NCBI GenBank assembly: GCA_016462625.1
Contig: JAEMSV010000043.1
Location: forward strand, 1 to 32,708
Length of the DNA stretch: 32,708 nucleotides
Direction: 5' to 3'
DNA from: Solirubrobacteraceae bacterium
GTDB taxonomy: Bacteria > Actinomycetota > Thermoleophilia > Solirubrobacterales > Solirubrobacteraceae
The notes under the pieces are model-generated. The model saw nothing but the letters and a program-made list of their open reading frames with translations, was not told the DNA's origin and did no database searches. Positions 23,505-31,257 of this stretch are shown here, piece after piece; positions within the stretch are counted from its first letter, which is position 1; the number at the start of each line of letters is the position of its first letter. The position numbers were made by a program, and so were the translations under genes.

Positions 23505-23521
23505 ACGAAGGAGCCGCCGAC

Positions 23522-23938
23522 ATGAACGTGACCCGCGAGATCCTGCTCGAGCTCGACCGCGACGCCGCCTGGGAGGCGCTCGCCGATCTACGCGGCTGGC
23601 TCGCCGCCGGCGCGGACCTCGAGCTCGCCGAAGGCGAGACCGGCTCGCTGTGGCTCCACGACGGTGAGGAGCGCGACGTCGAGATCGAGGAGGTCTCCCC
23701 CGGCGAGCGGCTCATCCTCTGGTGGCGCGCGCCGGGCGACGACCTCATGACCCGCGTGTGTATGACCCTCGACGAGGAGGAGGGCGGCACTCGGGTGCGC
23801 GTGACCGAGAGTGCCCCCGTCTACGCCGTCAGCACGACCCGGATCGGGGATCACCCTGTGCTGCGTGGCGGCGGACTGTACGGCCCGGCCGCGATGTCAC
23901 TGCCGATGCTCTCCGCGCGGATCGCCATCACGGCATGA
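23522..23938 (+). CDS. SRPBCC/AHSA1-like domain protein
   Basis: A 138-aa soluble protein of the START/SRPBCC superfamily (AHSA1-like branch): a helix-grip fold that binds hydrophobic ligands. Residues about 3-25 (strand then [18 protein letters not shown]) and the following strands [28 protein letters not shown] and [11 protein letters not shown] follow the typical order; the C-terminal helix seems short or absent, and the last 40 residues are unusual. The start is backed by GAAGGAG. The stop overlaps the ArsR start by 3-4 bases. SRPBCC/ArsR pairs are common in actinobacteria; the ligand is unknown. Confidence 0.82.
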   Translation: MNVTREILLELDRDAAWEALADLRGWLAAGADLELAEGETGSLWLHDGEERDVEIEEVSPGERLILWWRAPGDDLMTRVCMTLDEEEGGTRVRVTESAPVYAVSTTRIGDHPVLRGGGLYGPAAMSLPMLSARIAITA

Positions 23939-24255
23939 GCGCGGACCTCGTCTTCGCCGCGCTCGCCGACCCCACGCGGCGCACCGTGCTCGACACGGTC
24001 GCCGCGCGGCAGGGGATCACCGCGACCCAGCTCGCCGCAGACCTCCCCGTCACCCGCCAGGCCGTGGCGAAGCACCTCGGTGTGCTCGCCGACGCGCAAC
24101 TGGTCGCCGGCGAGCGGGCGGGACGCGAGACGCACTGGCGGGCCACCCCGGCGCCGCTCACCGACGCGATCGCGTGGATGGCGAACGTCGGCGCGGCCTG
24201 GGATGACCGCCTGGCGAACCTTCAGCGCGCTACTTCTTCTTCGCGCGCAGGGTGA
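23935..24255 (+). CDS. ArsR-family transcriptional regulator
   Basis: A 106-aa winged-helix regulator. ALADPTRRTVLDTVAARQ is the classical ArsR first helix region (about residues 8-25), and TATQLAADLPVTRQAVAKHLGVL the DNA-recognition helix-turn-helix (about 30-52). No Cys-rich metal site (such as ELCVCDL) is present, so it is of the non-metal subgroup often paired with SRPBCC genes. It probably controls its own operon through the duplicated operator upstream of it. The 3' end overlaps the convergent Vgb-like gene by 26 bases. Confidence 0.9.
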   Translation: MSADLVFAALADPTRRTVLDTVAARQGITATQLAADLPVTRQAVAKHLGVLADAQLVAGERAGRETHWRATPAPLTDAIAWMANVGAAWDDRLANLQRATSSSRAG

Positions 24256-25933
24256 CCTTGGTCCTCTTGACCGTGATCGGCTTCCCGTTCGCGCCCTTCT
24301 GCTGGACGTTGAGGTAGAGCGCCAGCTTCTTGCGCTTCTTCAACAGCGCGCGGCCCTTGGCGTTGAGCTTGACCTTCACCGTGCGCTTCTGGCCCCCGTG
24401 CAGCGTCACCGCAGTCCGCCCGAGCACGACGCCCTTGGCCTTCTTCTTCTTCGCGGCGATGCTCGCTCGCGGCTTCGTCCCGGGGAACCCGGTCACGTAC
24501 TCGCCGGCAGAGAGGATGTAGACGACCGCGCACGGCTCCTCGGGCGGGCCGAGGCAGATCTGGTCGATCGAGACCGTGTCGCCCGACACGCGCGGGTCGG
24601 TCAGCTTGGCCCGGCCGACACCGGTGGCGACGAGCTTCGTCGCGCCCGGGGCCGGGCTCGCGGGCGGCGTGAACGTCGGCGTCTCGCCCCCACCCCCGAT
24701 CGCGGGGCCGGTCGGCGCGCCGGCCGGCGGCCCCAGCACGCCGCTCAACCGCCCGAGCGCGTTCTTCTCGACATCGCTGAACCAGATGTTCCCCGCCTCA
24801 TCCGGAGCGACGGCGATCGGCTGGTGCCCGCCCGGCGTCTTGTGGACGGTGATTGTCGGGCCCTTGGGGTCGGGCACGATCCGCAGGAGCGCGCTCGCGT
24901 TCGGCTTCGCATAGCTGCCGTTCTCAGCAACCCACAGCGTGCCGTCGGACGCAGCCACGATCGAGCGCGGCACCCCACCCGTCAGCGTCGAATCGGAGGC
25001 CGGCAGCGCGTACTCGGTGATCGTCTTGGTCGCGACATCGAACCGGGCGACCTCGTTGCGCATCAGATTCGTGAACCAGATCGACCCATCCTGTGCGACG
25101 GCGATCCCCCACGGCCCGCCGTCGCCGGTGTAGCTGCCTGAGCACGGCGCCGTCGCCGGCGGGACGGGGTGGCACGGGAGCAGGTACTCGCTGTAGTCAC
25201 TCAGGCCGTTCGTCGTGCCGATCCGGTAGCCCGGGTTGCCCGGGTCGGACTCCGTGAACCACGGCTGCCCGCTCGCGTCGAGCGCAATCTCGGTCGGCTT
25301 GGCGTCGTAGCGCAGCGGGTCGAGCGTCGTCCGGCCCGCCTGCGTCGCGATGTTCGCGTGCTCGATGAGGCTCCCGCCCGTGGTCTGCGCGATGCGATTG
25401 CCGGGGAAGTACGACGTGCCGGGGTGCGCGACGTTGTACGCGCTGCGCTCGGTGATCCACGCCATGCCGTCGGCGGGATTGACGGCGACGTCCCACATGT
25501 CCCGTAGGTCGGGCTGCTGGAAGGCGGTGATCCCGTTCGTGCTGCCCTGGGTCACCCCCAGCGCGTTCGCGAAGCCATAGATGCCGTCGGACTGCGTGAA
25601 CCAGACGCGGCTGCGCACCGGGTCGGCGGCGACCCCGCGCATCTGGTTGGCGCAGCAGCTCGTGTTCAGCTTCGGCGTCGGGAAGGTATCCATCCCGGCA
25701 GTCGTGCCGGGCGCTCCCGACGCGACCGTGAAGCGACCCAGCACGGGCTGCGTCGTGGCCATCTGGTTGCCGGCGAACCAGACGATCCCACCCGGCATGG
25801 TCGTCAGGCCGACGCCGAACGTGGTTCCGGTCGGGAGCTTGAAGTACTCCGGGGTCGCGGCGGACGCCGGCGCACCGAGGAGACCCAGCGCCAGCAGGAC
25901 CAGCGCGGCTGCCGCACCACTTTTCGGAAGCAT
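24230..25933 (-). CDS. secreted beta-propeller protein, virginiamycin B lyase (Vgb)-like, with Lys-rich tail
   Basis: A 567-aa exported protein. A signal peptide (residues 1 to about 25, cleavage near ASA-A) precedes repeated propeller blades (about 28-400) with the Vgb-type pattern of 'G.W.....N.I.R.....' units, for example GGIVWFAGNQM, GQPWFTESDPGNPG, GSIWFTNLMRNEVARFD and GNIWFSDVEKNALGRL. The proline/glycine linker (about 405-430) leads to a C-terminal strand-rich domain and a strongly basic region with AKKKKAKG and a terminal RAKKK. True Vgb enzymes linearise streptogramin B, but most family members are of unknown role and this one carries extra domains. The start MLPKSG is chosen for the signal peptide; the frame is open 24 codons upstream. 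Confidence 0.78.
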   Translation of the reverse strand: MLPKSGAAAALVLLALGLLGAPASAATPEYFKLPTGTTFGVGLTTMPGGIVWFAGNQMATTQPVLGRFTVASGAPGTTAGMDTFPTPKLNTSCCANQMRGVAADPVRSRVWFTQSDGIYGFANALGVTQGSTNGITAFQQPDLRDMWDVAVNPADGMAWITERSAYNVAHPGTSYFPGNRIAQTTGGSLIEHANIATQAGRTTLDPLRYDAKPTEIALDASGQPWFTESDPGNPGYRIGTTNGLSDYSEYLLPCHPVPPATAPCSGSYTGDGGPWGIAVAQDGSIWFTNLMRNEVARFDVATKTITEYALPASDSTLTGGVPRSIVAASDGTLWVAENGSYAKPNASALLRIVPDPKGPTITVHKTPGGHQPIAVAPDEAGNIWFSDVEKNALGRLSGVLGPPAGAPTGPAIGGGGETPTFTPPASPAPGATKLVATGVGRAKLTDPRVSGDTVSIDQICLGPPEEPCAVVYILSAGEYVTGFPGTKPRASIAAKKKKAKGVVLGRTAVTLHGGQKRTVKVKLNAKGRALLKKRKKLALYLNVQQKGANGKPITVKRTKVTLRAKKK

Positions 25934-25966
25934 TCCCGAAGGGGTACCAGATCCGGGCGCATCGTT

Positions 25967-25994
25967 GGGGGAACGGCACGCGTGCCGCTCCCCC
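25967..25994. terminator. strong hairpin between the DHA2 exporter and Vgb-like genes
   Basis: A 28-base stem-loop: GGGGGA pairs with TCCCCC, one mismatch, then CGGCA with TGCCG around a CGCG loop. Its core is the perfect 14-bp palindrome CGGCACGCGTGCCG. It lies 17 bases after the exporter stop codon and about 34 bases before the Vgb-like start, in the right place to end exporter transcription. A DNA-binding site is the alternative reading. Confidence 0.55.
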
Positions 25995-26011
25995 TGGATA
26001 CGCACCTGTGC

Positions 26012-27445
26012 TTACGCGGCGACCGGCACGGCGTCGACGACGCTGATGTGCGCCACGTCGCGCTGGCGCAGGAGCACCGCCAGGGCGATCGCCCCGACCG
26101 CCATCATTCCGGCGCCGACGAGGAACGCCGTCTGGAAGCCCTCGACCATCGCGGCCGGGGTGCCGCCGCCCACGGCTGCGGTCCGGTCGGCCGCGAGCGT
26201 CGAGAGGATCGCCAGCCCCAGCGCGCCGCCGATCTGCTGCGACGTGTTGAAGATGCCGGACGCCAGGCCCGCGTGGGCGTCGTCGACGTTCGTCGTCGCG
26301 GCCAGCGTGAGCGGCACGAACACGTTGCCCATGCCGAGCGCGATCAGGACGGTTCCGGGCAGGACGTCGCTGACGTAGGACCCGCCGGCCGACACGCCGG
26401 TCATGAGGACCATGCCCGCCGTCGCCAGCAGCATCCCGCCGAGCGCGACCGTCTTGACGCCGACCCGCCCGATCATGGCCTGCGCCACGCCGGCCCCGAT
26501 CGCGATGCCAACGCTCATCGGCAGGAACGCCAGGCCGGACTCGAGCGGCGAGAAGCCGAGCACGTCCTGCACGTACAGCGAACCGAAGAAGAACATCGAG
26601 AACAGCGCGCCGCCGATGAGCAGCATCACGCCGTTGGCGACCGACAGCGTCCGGATCGAGAAGATCCGCAGCTGCACCAGCGGCGACGCCGCCCGCCGCT
26701 CGATCGCGACGAAGGCGCCGAGCAGCGCGAACGCGAGCCCGCCGAGCACCAGCGTGTTCGTTCCGGTCCAGCCCCACTCCTGCGCCTTGACGATCGCGTA
26801 GGTGAGGATCATGAGCCCACTCGTGACGGTCACGGCACCGGCGAGATCGAAGCCCGCCTCGTCGTCGGTCTTCGACTCGGGGACGTAGCGCAACGCCGCG
26901 AGCCCGACCGCGATGCCGACCGGCACGTTGACGAAGAACACCCATGGCCAGGACAGCGCCTCGGTGAGCACGCCGCCGAACAGCAGGCCGAACGCGGCGC
27001 CGCCGGCGATGATGCCGCTCCAGATGCCGAGCGCCCGCGTGCGCTCCGGCCCGTCCTCAAACGTCGTGGTGATGATCGACAGCGCGGCGGGAGAGACCAT
27101 CGCGGCGCCGAGCCCCTGCAGGGCACGAGCGGCGACCAGCATCTCCTGGCTGGACGCCAGGCCGTTCAGTGCGGACGCGGCGGTAAAGAGCGTCAGCCCG
27201 CCGAGGAACAGACGCTTTCGACCGAGCAGATCGCTGGCGCGGCCGCCCAGCAGCAGGAAGCCACCGAAGACGAGGGTGTAGCCGTTGACGACCCACTGCA
27301 GATTGGCGGCGGAGAAGCCCAGATCGGCCTGGATCGACGGGAGCGCGACGTTCACGACGGTGGCGTCGACCACGACCATGAACTGCGCGAAGCAGACGAG
27401 GATGAGGACGAGCCAGCGGCTCGTCTCCCGGGTGGGTGAAGACAT
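26012..27445 (-). CDS. MFS drug exporter, DHA2 family (EmrB/QacA type, 14 TM)
   Basis: A 477-aa proton-driven multidrug exporter. Fourteen hydrophobic segments are expected from length and pattern. Motif D/C-type sequences of the DHA2 group are present: VVDATVVNVALPSIQADLG in the first helix, GGRASDLLGRKRLF (motif A, about residues 61-74) after the second, and GLGAAMVSPAALSI in the fourth. GGGAGG precedes the ATG. It is divergent from a TetR regulator, with two matched operators between the genes, so drug-inducible derepression is the likely control. The exported compound is unknown. Confidence 0.92.
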   Translation of the reverse strand: MSSPTRETSRWLVLILVCFAQFMVVVDATVVNVALPSIQADLGFSAANLQWVVNGYTLVFGGFLLLGGRASDLLGRKRLFLGGLTLFTAASALNGLASSQEMLVAARALQGLGAAMVSPAALSIITTTFEDGPERTRALGIWSGIIAGGAAFGLLFGGVLTEALSWPWVFFVNVPVGIAVGLAALRYVPESKTDDEAGFDLAGAVTVTSGLMILTYAIVKAQEWGWTGTNTLVLGGLAFALLGAFVAIERRAASPLVQLRIFSIRTLSVANGVMLLIGGALFSMFFFGSLYVQDVLGFSPLESGLAFLPMSVGIAIGAGVAQAMIGRVGVKTVALGGMLLATAGMVLMTGVSAGGSYVSDVLPGTVLIALGMGNVFVPLTLAATTNVDDAHAGLASGIFNTSQQIGGALGLAILSTLAADRTAAVGGGTPAAMVEGFQTAFLVGAGMMAVGAIALAVLLRQRDVAHISVVDAVPVAA

Positions 27446-27489
27446 GCGAGGGCCTCCCGGCGCTCGGGGGTTTCCATGAGAGAGGTAGA

Positions 27490-27509
27490 AGCGGACCGGC
27501 TAGTCCGCT
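27490..27509. promoter_or_regulatory. TetR operator 1, AGCGGAC-N6-GTCCGCT
   Basis: Perfect 7-bp arms separated by CGGCTA, 44 bases upstream of the exporter start. It shares arms and spacer length with a second site 44 bp away in the same divergent gap, a typical set-up for a TetR repressor controlling both itself and the exporter. Confidence 0.75.
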
Positions 27510-27533
27510 ACCGTGTGAGGACCGTACCACGCA

Positions 27534-27553
27534 AGCGGACCGCATGGTCCGCT
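27534..27553. promoter_or_regulatory. TetR operator 2, AGCGGAC-N6-GTCCGCT
   Basis: Same arms as operator 1 with centre CGCATG; here symmetry extends further, with 9-bp arms AAGCGGACC and GGTCCGCTT around GCAT. It is the better of the two sites and lies 42 bases upstream of the tetR start codon. Confidence 0.8.
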
Positions 27554-27595
27554 TTGGCGCGTAAACGCTCTCACGGCGCTGGTACCGTCCTCTCT

Positions 27596-28222
27596 GTGGA
27601 AGCCGCCACCCCTCGCCCTCTCCGCGCCGACGCCGCCCGCAACGAGCGGCTGCTGTTGGCCGCCGCGCGCGAGGCGTTCACCGAAGAGGGCTTCGACGTC
27701 TCCGTCGAGGAGATCGCGCGCCGCGCGGGCGTGGGCAAGGGCACGGTCTACCGGCGCTTCGCGACGAAGGAGGCGCTCGCCTGGGCCGCGCTCCACGACG
27801 TCGTCGCCGACTTCGAGACCGCGGCGAACCAGGCGGTCGAGAACGACGACGCGTGGGAGGCCCTGCGCACGTTCATCGCCGACCGCGCGCTCGCGGTCGC
27901 CCGCGACGGCGCGTTCTTCGAGGCGATGGAAGCCCGCTTCCTCATCACCGAAGACAACCAGCGCGAGATCATGGAGCGCGTCCTCGCCGGCTGCACCCGC
28001 GTGCTCGAGCACGCGCAGGCGGCCGGCGTCGTGCGCTCCGACCTCGAACCCGAGGACGTCAGCGCGATCCTCAAGATGGTCGCCGTGCCGTGCAAGCCGC
28101 GACCGGGCGTCGCCCTCACCCCCGAGGGGATCGACCGCTATCTCACGCTCGTCCTGGACGGCGCGAAGCCGCGGCCGGATGCCGAGCCGCTGCCTGGCGC
28201 CCCGCCGTCGCCGTTCGGCTAG
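27596..28222 (+). CDS. TetR-family transcriptional repressor
   Basis: A 208-aa regulator. The N-terminal helix-turn-helix (about residues 14-58) contains AAREAFTEEGFDVSVEEIARRAGVGKGTVYRRFATKEAL-type sequence typical of TetR; the C-terminal ligand-binding half (about 60-195) is variable and includes a SBP/TetR_C-like helix set. The GTG start (MEAATPRPLRADAARNERLL) is chosen because the longer frame to 27476 would run through both operators. It should repress the divergent DHA2 exporter and itself. The ligand is unknown. Confidence 0.92.
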   Translation: MEAATPRPLRADAARNERLLLAAAREAFTEEGFDVSVEEIARRAGVGKGTVYRRFATKEALAWAALHDVVADFETAANQAVENDDAWEALRTFIADRALAVARDGAFFEAMEARFLITEDNQREIMERVLAGCTRVLEHAQAAGVVRSDLEPEDVSAILKMVAVPCKPRPGVALTPEGIDRYLTLVLDGAKPRPDAEPLPGAPPSPFG

Positions 28223-28225
28223 GCC

Positions 28226-28576
28226 CTAGGCCTTCTTCACGACCGACGACTTCAGCTGCATCGGGCCGAACCCGTCGACCTTGCAGTCGATGTCATGGTC
28301 GCCCACGCCCTGCACGAGGCGGATGTTCCGCACCTTCGTCCCGACCTTGATCGGACCGCCGCCGCCCTTGACCTTGAGGTCCTTGATGACGGTCACGGTG
28401 TCGCCGTCGGCAAGCACGTTGCCGACGGCATCCCGGATGACGGGCGCCTCGTCCGCCGCGACGTCCGCGGCGGCGAGCAGCCACTCGTGCCCGCACATCG
28501 AGCACACCTGAAAGCCCCCGAGTTCGTAGGAGTGCTCACTCGAGCACTCCGGGCACGCGGGGGCTTCCACGGCCAC
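28226..28576 (-). CDS. phnA: PhnA/YjdM-family zinc ribbon protein
   Basis: A 116-aa protein of the PhnA (YjdM) family. An N-terminal zinc ribbon has C8xxC11 and C25xxC28; residues about 50-115 are the conserved PhnA domain (VIRDAVGNVLADGDTVTVIKDLKVKG, IKVGTKVRNIRLV, IDCKVDGFGPMQLKSSVVKKA). Despite the name, the family is not known to be needed for phosphonate breakdown and its role is unclear. GTG start. It begins 4 bases after the pckG stop, in the same direction, so the two are probably cotranscribed; the functional link, if any, is unknown. Its stop lies 3 bases from that of the convergent tetR. Confidence 0.92.
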   Translation of the reverse strand: MAVEAPACPECSSEHSYELGGFQVCSMCGHEWLLAAADVAADEAPVIRDAVGNVLADGDTVTVIKDLKVKGGGGPIKVGTKVRNIRLVQGVGDHDIDCKVDGFGPMQLKSSVVKKA

Positions 28577-28580
28577 GACG

Positions 28581-30386
28581 CTAGGCGCCGACGGCGCCCT
28601 TGAGCTTGTCGAGCTGGCGCTTGATGCCCTCGGGCAGGTGCGAGCCGTACTTCGTGAGGCTCTCCTCGACCTGGGGCAGCTCCTGCTTGACGGTCTCGAC
28701 GTCGACCGTCAGGAGTGCCTCCAGCGTCTCCGGGGCGATGTCGAGACCCTCGACGTTCAGGTCGCTCGCCGGCGGCACGTAGCCGATCGGCGTCTCGACG
28801 ACCTCGCCCTCGCCGTCACAGCGGCGGAAGACCCACTCGAGCACGCGGCTGTTCTCGCCGAAGCCCGGCCACATGAACTTCCCGTCCTCGTCCTTGCGGA
28901 ACCAGTTGACGTAGAAGATCTTCGGGAGCTTCGCGCCGGGCGTCTCGCCGACCTTGAGCCAGTGGGCCATGTAGTCGCCCATGTTGTAGCCCGCGAACGG
29001 CAGCTGGGCGAACGGATCGAAGCGCAGCGCGCCGACCTGGCCGAACGCGGCCGCGGTCTGCTCGGAGCTCATCGTCGCCGCGAGGAACGTGCCGTGCTCC
29101 CAGTCGAACGACTCGCGCACGAGCGGGACGCCCGACGCGCGGCGGCCGCCGAAGAGGAACGCGTCGATCGGGACGCCCTTGGGGTCCTCCCACTCGTCGG
29201 CGATGCACGGGGCCTGCTCGGCCGGGACCGTGAAGCGCGCGTTCGGGTGCGCGGCGGGCGTCTCGGAGTCGGGCGTCCAGTCGTTGCCGTGCCAGTCGAT
29301 CAGGTGCGCGGGCTTCTCCTTGGTGAGGCCCTCCCACCAGATGTCGCCGTCGTCGGTCAGCGCGCAGTTGCTGAAGATGGTGTTCTTCGCGATCGACGCG
29401 ATGGCGTTCGGGTTCGTGTCCGCACCCGTGCCCGGAGCGACGCCGAAGAAGCCGTACTCGGGGTTGATCGCGTACAGGCGGCCGTCGTCGCCGAACTTCA
29501 TCCAGGCGATGTCGTCGCCGACCGTCTCGACGGTCCAGCCCTCGAGCGTCGGGACCAGCATCGCGAGGTTGGTCTTGCCGCATGCGCTCGGGAATGCGCC
29601 CGTGACGTACTTGACCTTCCCCTCCGGCGAGGTGAGCTTGAGGATGAGCATGTGCTCGGCCATCCAGCCCTCGTCGCGCGCCATGATCGAGGCGATGCGC
29701 AGGGCGAAGCACTTCTTGCCGAGCAGCGCGTTGCCGCCGTACCCAGAGCCGTAGGACCAGATCTCGCGGGTCTCGGGGTAGTGGACGATGTACTTCGTCT
29801 CGGCGTTCGTCGGCCAGACGACGTCCTCCTGGCCGGGCGCGAGCGGCGCGCCGCTCGAGTGCACGCACGGGACGAACTCGCCGTCGGCGCCGAGCTGGTC
29901 GAGGACCTTCTGGCCCATGCGGGTCATGATCCGCATGTTCGTCACGACGTACGCCGAGTCGGTGACCTGGACGCCGATGTGGCTCTTGTCCGAGCCGACC
30001 GGGCCCATCGAGAACGGGATGACGTACATCGTGCGGCCGGCCATCGCGCCCTCGAAGATGCCGTCCATCTCGGCGCGCATCTCGGCGGGCTCGCGCCAGT
30101 TGTTGTTCGGGCCGGCCTCTTCCGCGGTCGCCGCGCAGATGAAGGTGCGGTCCTCGACGCGGGCCACGTCGGACGGGTCGGTCCACGCGAGGTAGCTGTT
30201 CGGGCGCTTGGCGTCGCTCAGCTTGCGGAACGTGCCTGCATCGACGAGCTGCTGCGCGAGGCTGTCGTATTCCTCAGCACTTCCGTCACACCAGTACACC
30301 GCCTCAGGCTTGGTCAGGGCGGCAATCTCCTCCACCCAGGCGAGAAGCTTCTTGTTCTGTGTCGGGGCGGCGGTGGTGGGAGTCAC
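28581..30386 (-). CDS. pckG: phosphoenolpyruvate carboxykinase (GTP)
   Basis: A 601-aa cytoplasmic enzyme that converts oxaloacetate and GTP to PEP, GDP and CO2, the entry to gluconeogenesis. The P-loop (kinase-1a) FPSACGKTN is at residues 265-273 with the hyper-reactive Cys269 of GTP-dependent PEPCKs; the kinase-2 DD is at 291-292; [14 protein letters not shown] (213-226) and the substrate-loop region are intact, and the length is normal. The start is GTG, with GAGG about 12 bases upstream. It agrees with the C2-assimilation theme: four-carbon acids made by the ethylmalonyl-CoA pathway need this step to become sugars. A 23-bp interrupted palindrome lies upstream. Confidence 0.96.
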   Translation of the reverse strand: MTPTTAAPTQNKKLLAWVEEIAALTKPEAVYWCDGSAEEYDSLAQQLVDAGTFRKLSDAKRPNSYLAWTDPSDVARVEDRTFICAATAEEAGPNNNWREPAEMRAEMDGIFEGAMAGRTMYVIPFSMGPVGSDKSHIGVQVTDSAYVVTNMRIMTRMGQKVLDQLGADGEFVPCVHSSGAPLAPGQEDVVWPTNAETKYIVHYPETREIWSYGSGYGGNALLGKKCFALRIASIMARDEGWMAEHMLILKLTSPEGKVKYVTGAFPSACGKTNLAMLVPTLEGWTVETVGDDIAWMKFGDDGRLYAINPEYGFFGVAPGTGADTNPNAIASIAKNTIFSNCALTDDGDIWWEGLTKEKPAHLIDWHGNDWTPDSETPAAHPNARFTVPAEQAPCIADEWEDPKGVPIDAFLFGGRRASGVPLVRESFDWEHGTFLAATMSSEQTAAAFGQVGALRFDPFAQLPFAGYNMGDYMAHWLKVGETPGAKLPKIFYVNWFRKDEDGKFMWPGFGENSRVLEWVFRRCDGEGEVVETPIGYVPPASDLNVEGLDIAPETLEALLTVDVETVKQELPQVEESLTKYGSHLPEGIKRQLDKLKGAVGA

Positions 30387-30441
30387 TTAACGATGCCTCG
30401 TGTTCGCTGAGCCGGAGAGAGTCGGAGCGGAGCAACGGGGG

Positions 30442-30464
30442 CGCGAACAAAGAACTGGTTCGCG
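30442..30464. promoter_or_regulatory. inverted repeat CGCGAAC-N9-GTTCGCG upstream of pckG
   Basis: Perfect 7-bp arms around a 9-base centre, about 55 bases upstream of the pckG start and beyond the terminator of the maoC gene. It may be a regulator site for pckG. It holds GAAC/GTTC half-sites but with the wrong spacing for LexA (9 instead of 4). Confidence 0.4.
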
Positions 30465-30557
30465 GGGCGGCTCACGACCACAGTCCCTGTGATCACGAGG
30501 CGCGCCGTACCCCGGGCGCTGCCGAGAGGCGAAGGGTACCAACGGATCGGGATCCGG

Positions 30558-30603
30558 GCCATGCGGGTTCCCCGCGTACCAGGACGTGGGAAACCCGCAT
30601 GGC
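30558..30603 (-). terminator. strong terminator after the MaoC hydratase gene
   Basis: Two 20-base arms pair with only two departures (one G-U wobble, one C-A) around a 6-base loop (ACCAGG); the outer ten pairs include GCCATGCGGG/CCCGCATGGC. It begins 9 bases after the MaoC hydratase stop on the minus strand. No T tract follows. This is the most stable inverted repeat I see in the window and should isolate pckG from the upstream gene. Confidence 0.78.
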
Positions 30604-30612
30604 ACCGCAACG

Positions 30613-31128
30613 CTACGAACCGGGGGTCTTGCGGGGCACCAGGACGAGGCGCTTGAACTCGGCGACGAGCGTGCCGTCCTGGTTGTAGACGCGGGTGTGG
30701 ACCTTCACGACACCGCGGTCCGGCTTGCTCTTGGACTCCTTCTTCTCCAGCACCTCGGTCTCGACGAACAGCGTGTCGCCGTGGAAGACCGGATTGGGGT
30801 GCGAGAGCTCCTCGGTGGCGAGGTTGGCGATCGCCTTGCCGGAGACGTCCGACACGCTCATGCCGAGCGCGAGGGAGTAGACGAGCGGCCCGACGACGAC
30901 GTTCTGCCCCTGCTGCGACGCGCTGGCGTACACGTCGTTGAGGTGCAGCGGGTGGTGGTTCATCGTGATCAGACAGAAGAGGTGGTCGTCCGACTCGGTG
31001 ACCGTCTTCGCGGGCCAGTGCTTGTAGACGTCGCCGACCTCGAACTCCTCGAGGTAGCGGCCGTACGTATGCGCGCCGGACTCCTCGCGCACGCGCTGCT
31101 GATCATCGGTTCCGGGGGTGAAGCTCAT
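30613..31128 (-). CDS. MaoC-family (mesaconyl-CoA) hydratase
   Basis: A 171-aa single hot-dog protein of the MaoC family, predicted to interconvert mesaconyl-CoA and beta-methylmalyl-CoA in the ethylmalonyl-CoA pathway. This role rests on context: it is divergent from a CitE/malyl-CoA lyase-type gene, and ccr, ecm and meaB are nearby, as in Streptomyces, where a short MaoC adjoins the lyase and ecm. Proteobacterial Mch is about twice as long. The catalytic loop reads MNHHPLH (56-62): His62 is kept, but Asn57 stands where many (R)-hydratases have Asp. The ATG (MSFTPGTDDQQ) is backed by GGAG 7 bases upstream; the open frame runs 30 codons further up. A strong terminator follows. Confidence 0.85.
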   Translation of the reverse strand: MSFTPGTDDQQRVREESGAHTYGRYLEEFEVGDVYKHWPAKTVTESDDHLFCLITMNHHPLHLNDVYASASQQGQNVVVGPLVYSLALGMSVSDVSGKAIANLATEELSHPNPVFHGDTLFVETEVLEKKESKSKPDRGVVKVHTRVYNQDGTLVAEFKRLVLVPRKTPGS

Positions 31129-31190
31129 GGGTCTCCGTCGGTCTGGGTCTGGGGCGCGCGCAGGGCGCAGCGGCCCTACATCGTGCCGTA

Positions 31191-31202
31191 CGAGACGTCT
31201 CG
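31191..31202. promoter_or_regulatory. 12-bp perfect palindrome CGAGACGTCTCG between maoC and the lyase
   Basis: It lies in the 129-base divergent gap and overlaps the -35 position (GTCTCG, 31197-31202) that goes with the TACGAT -10 of the lyase. A regulator bound here could control both pathway genes. Confidence 0.4.
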
Positions 31203-31219
31203 GATGCGGTCCGGTCACC

Positions 31220-31225
31220 TACGAT
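31220..31225 (+). promoter_or_regulatory. -10 element TACGAT of the lyase gene
   Basis: TACGAT matches TATAAT at four of six positions and lies 17 bases after GTCTCG, leaving a leader of about 25 bases with AGGAG before the GTG start. The -35 is poor, so activation may be needed. Confidence 0.35.
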
Positions 31226-31257
31226 CCCTCGTCCAGACCTGATCAGGAGACCGTCCC

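Noticed and set aside
22823..23506. Longer ClpP start 27 codons upstream
   Set aside because: It would translate through operator copy 1 and into copy 2, and lacks a Shine-Dalgarno; the 200-aa start matches the family N-terminus.
28210..28226. CTAGG-C-CCTAG palindrome between tetR and phnA
   Set aside because: Only 5-bp arms, made mainly by the two convergent stop codons; too short to call a terminator or operator.
28638..30410. 590-codon plus-strand frame opposite pckG
   Set aside because: Antisense shadow; the GTP-PEPCK motifs on the minus strand are full length and intact.
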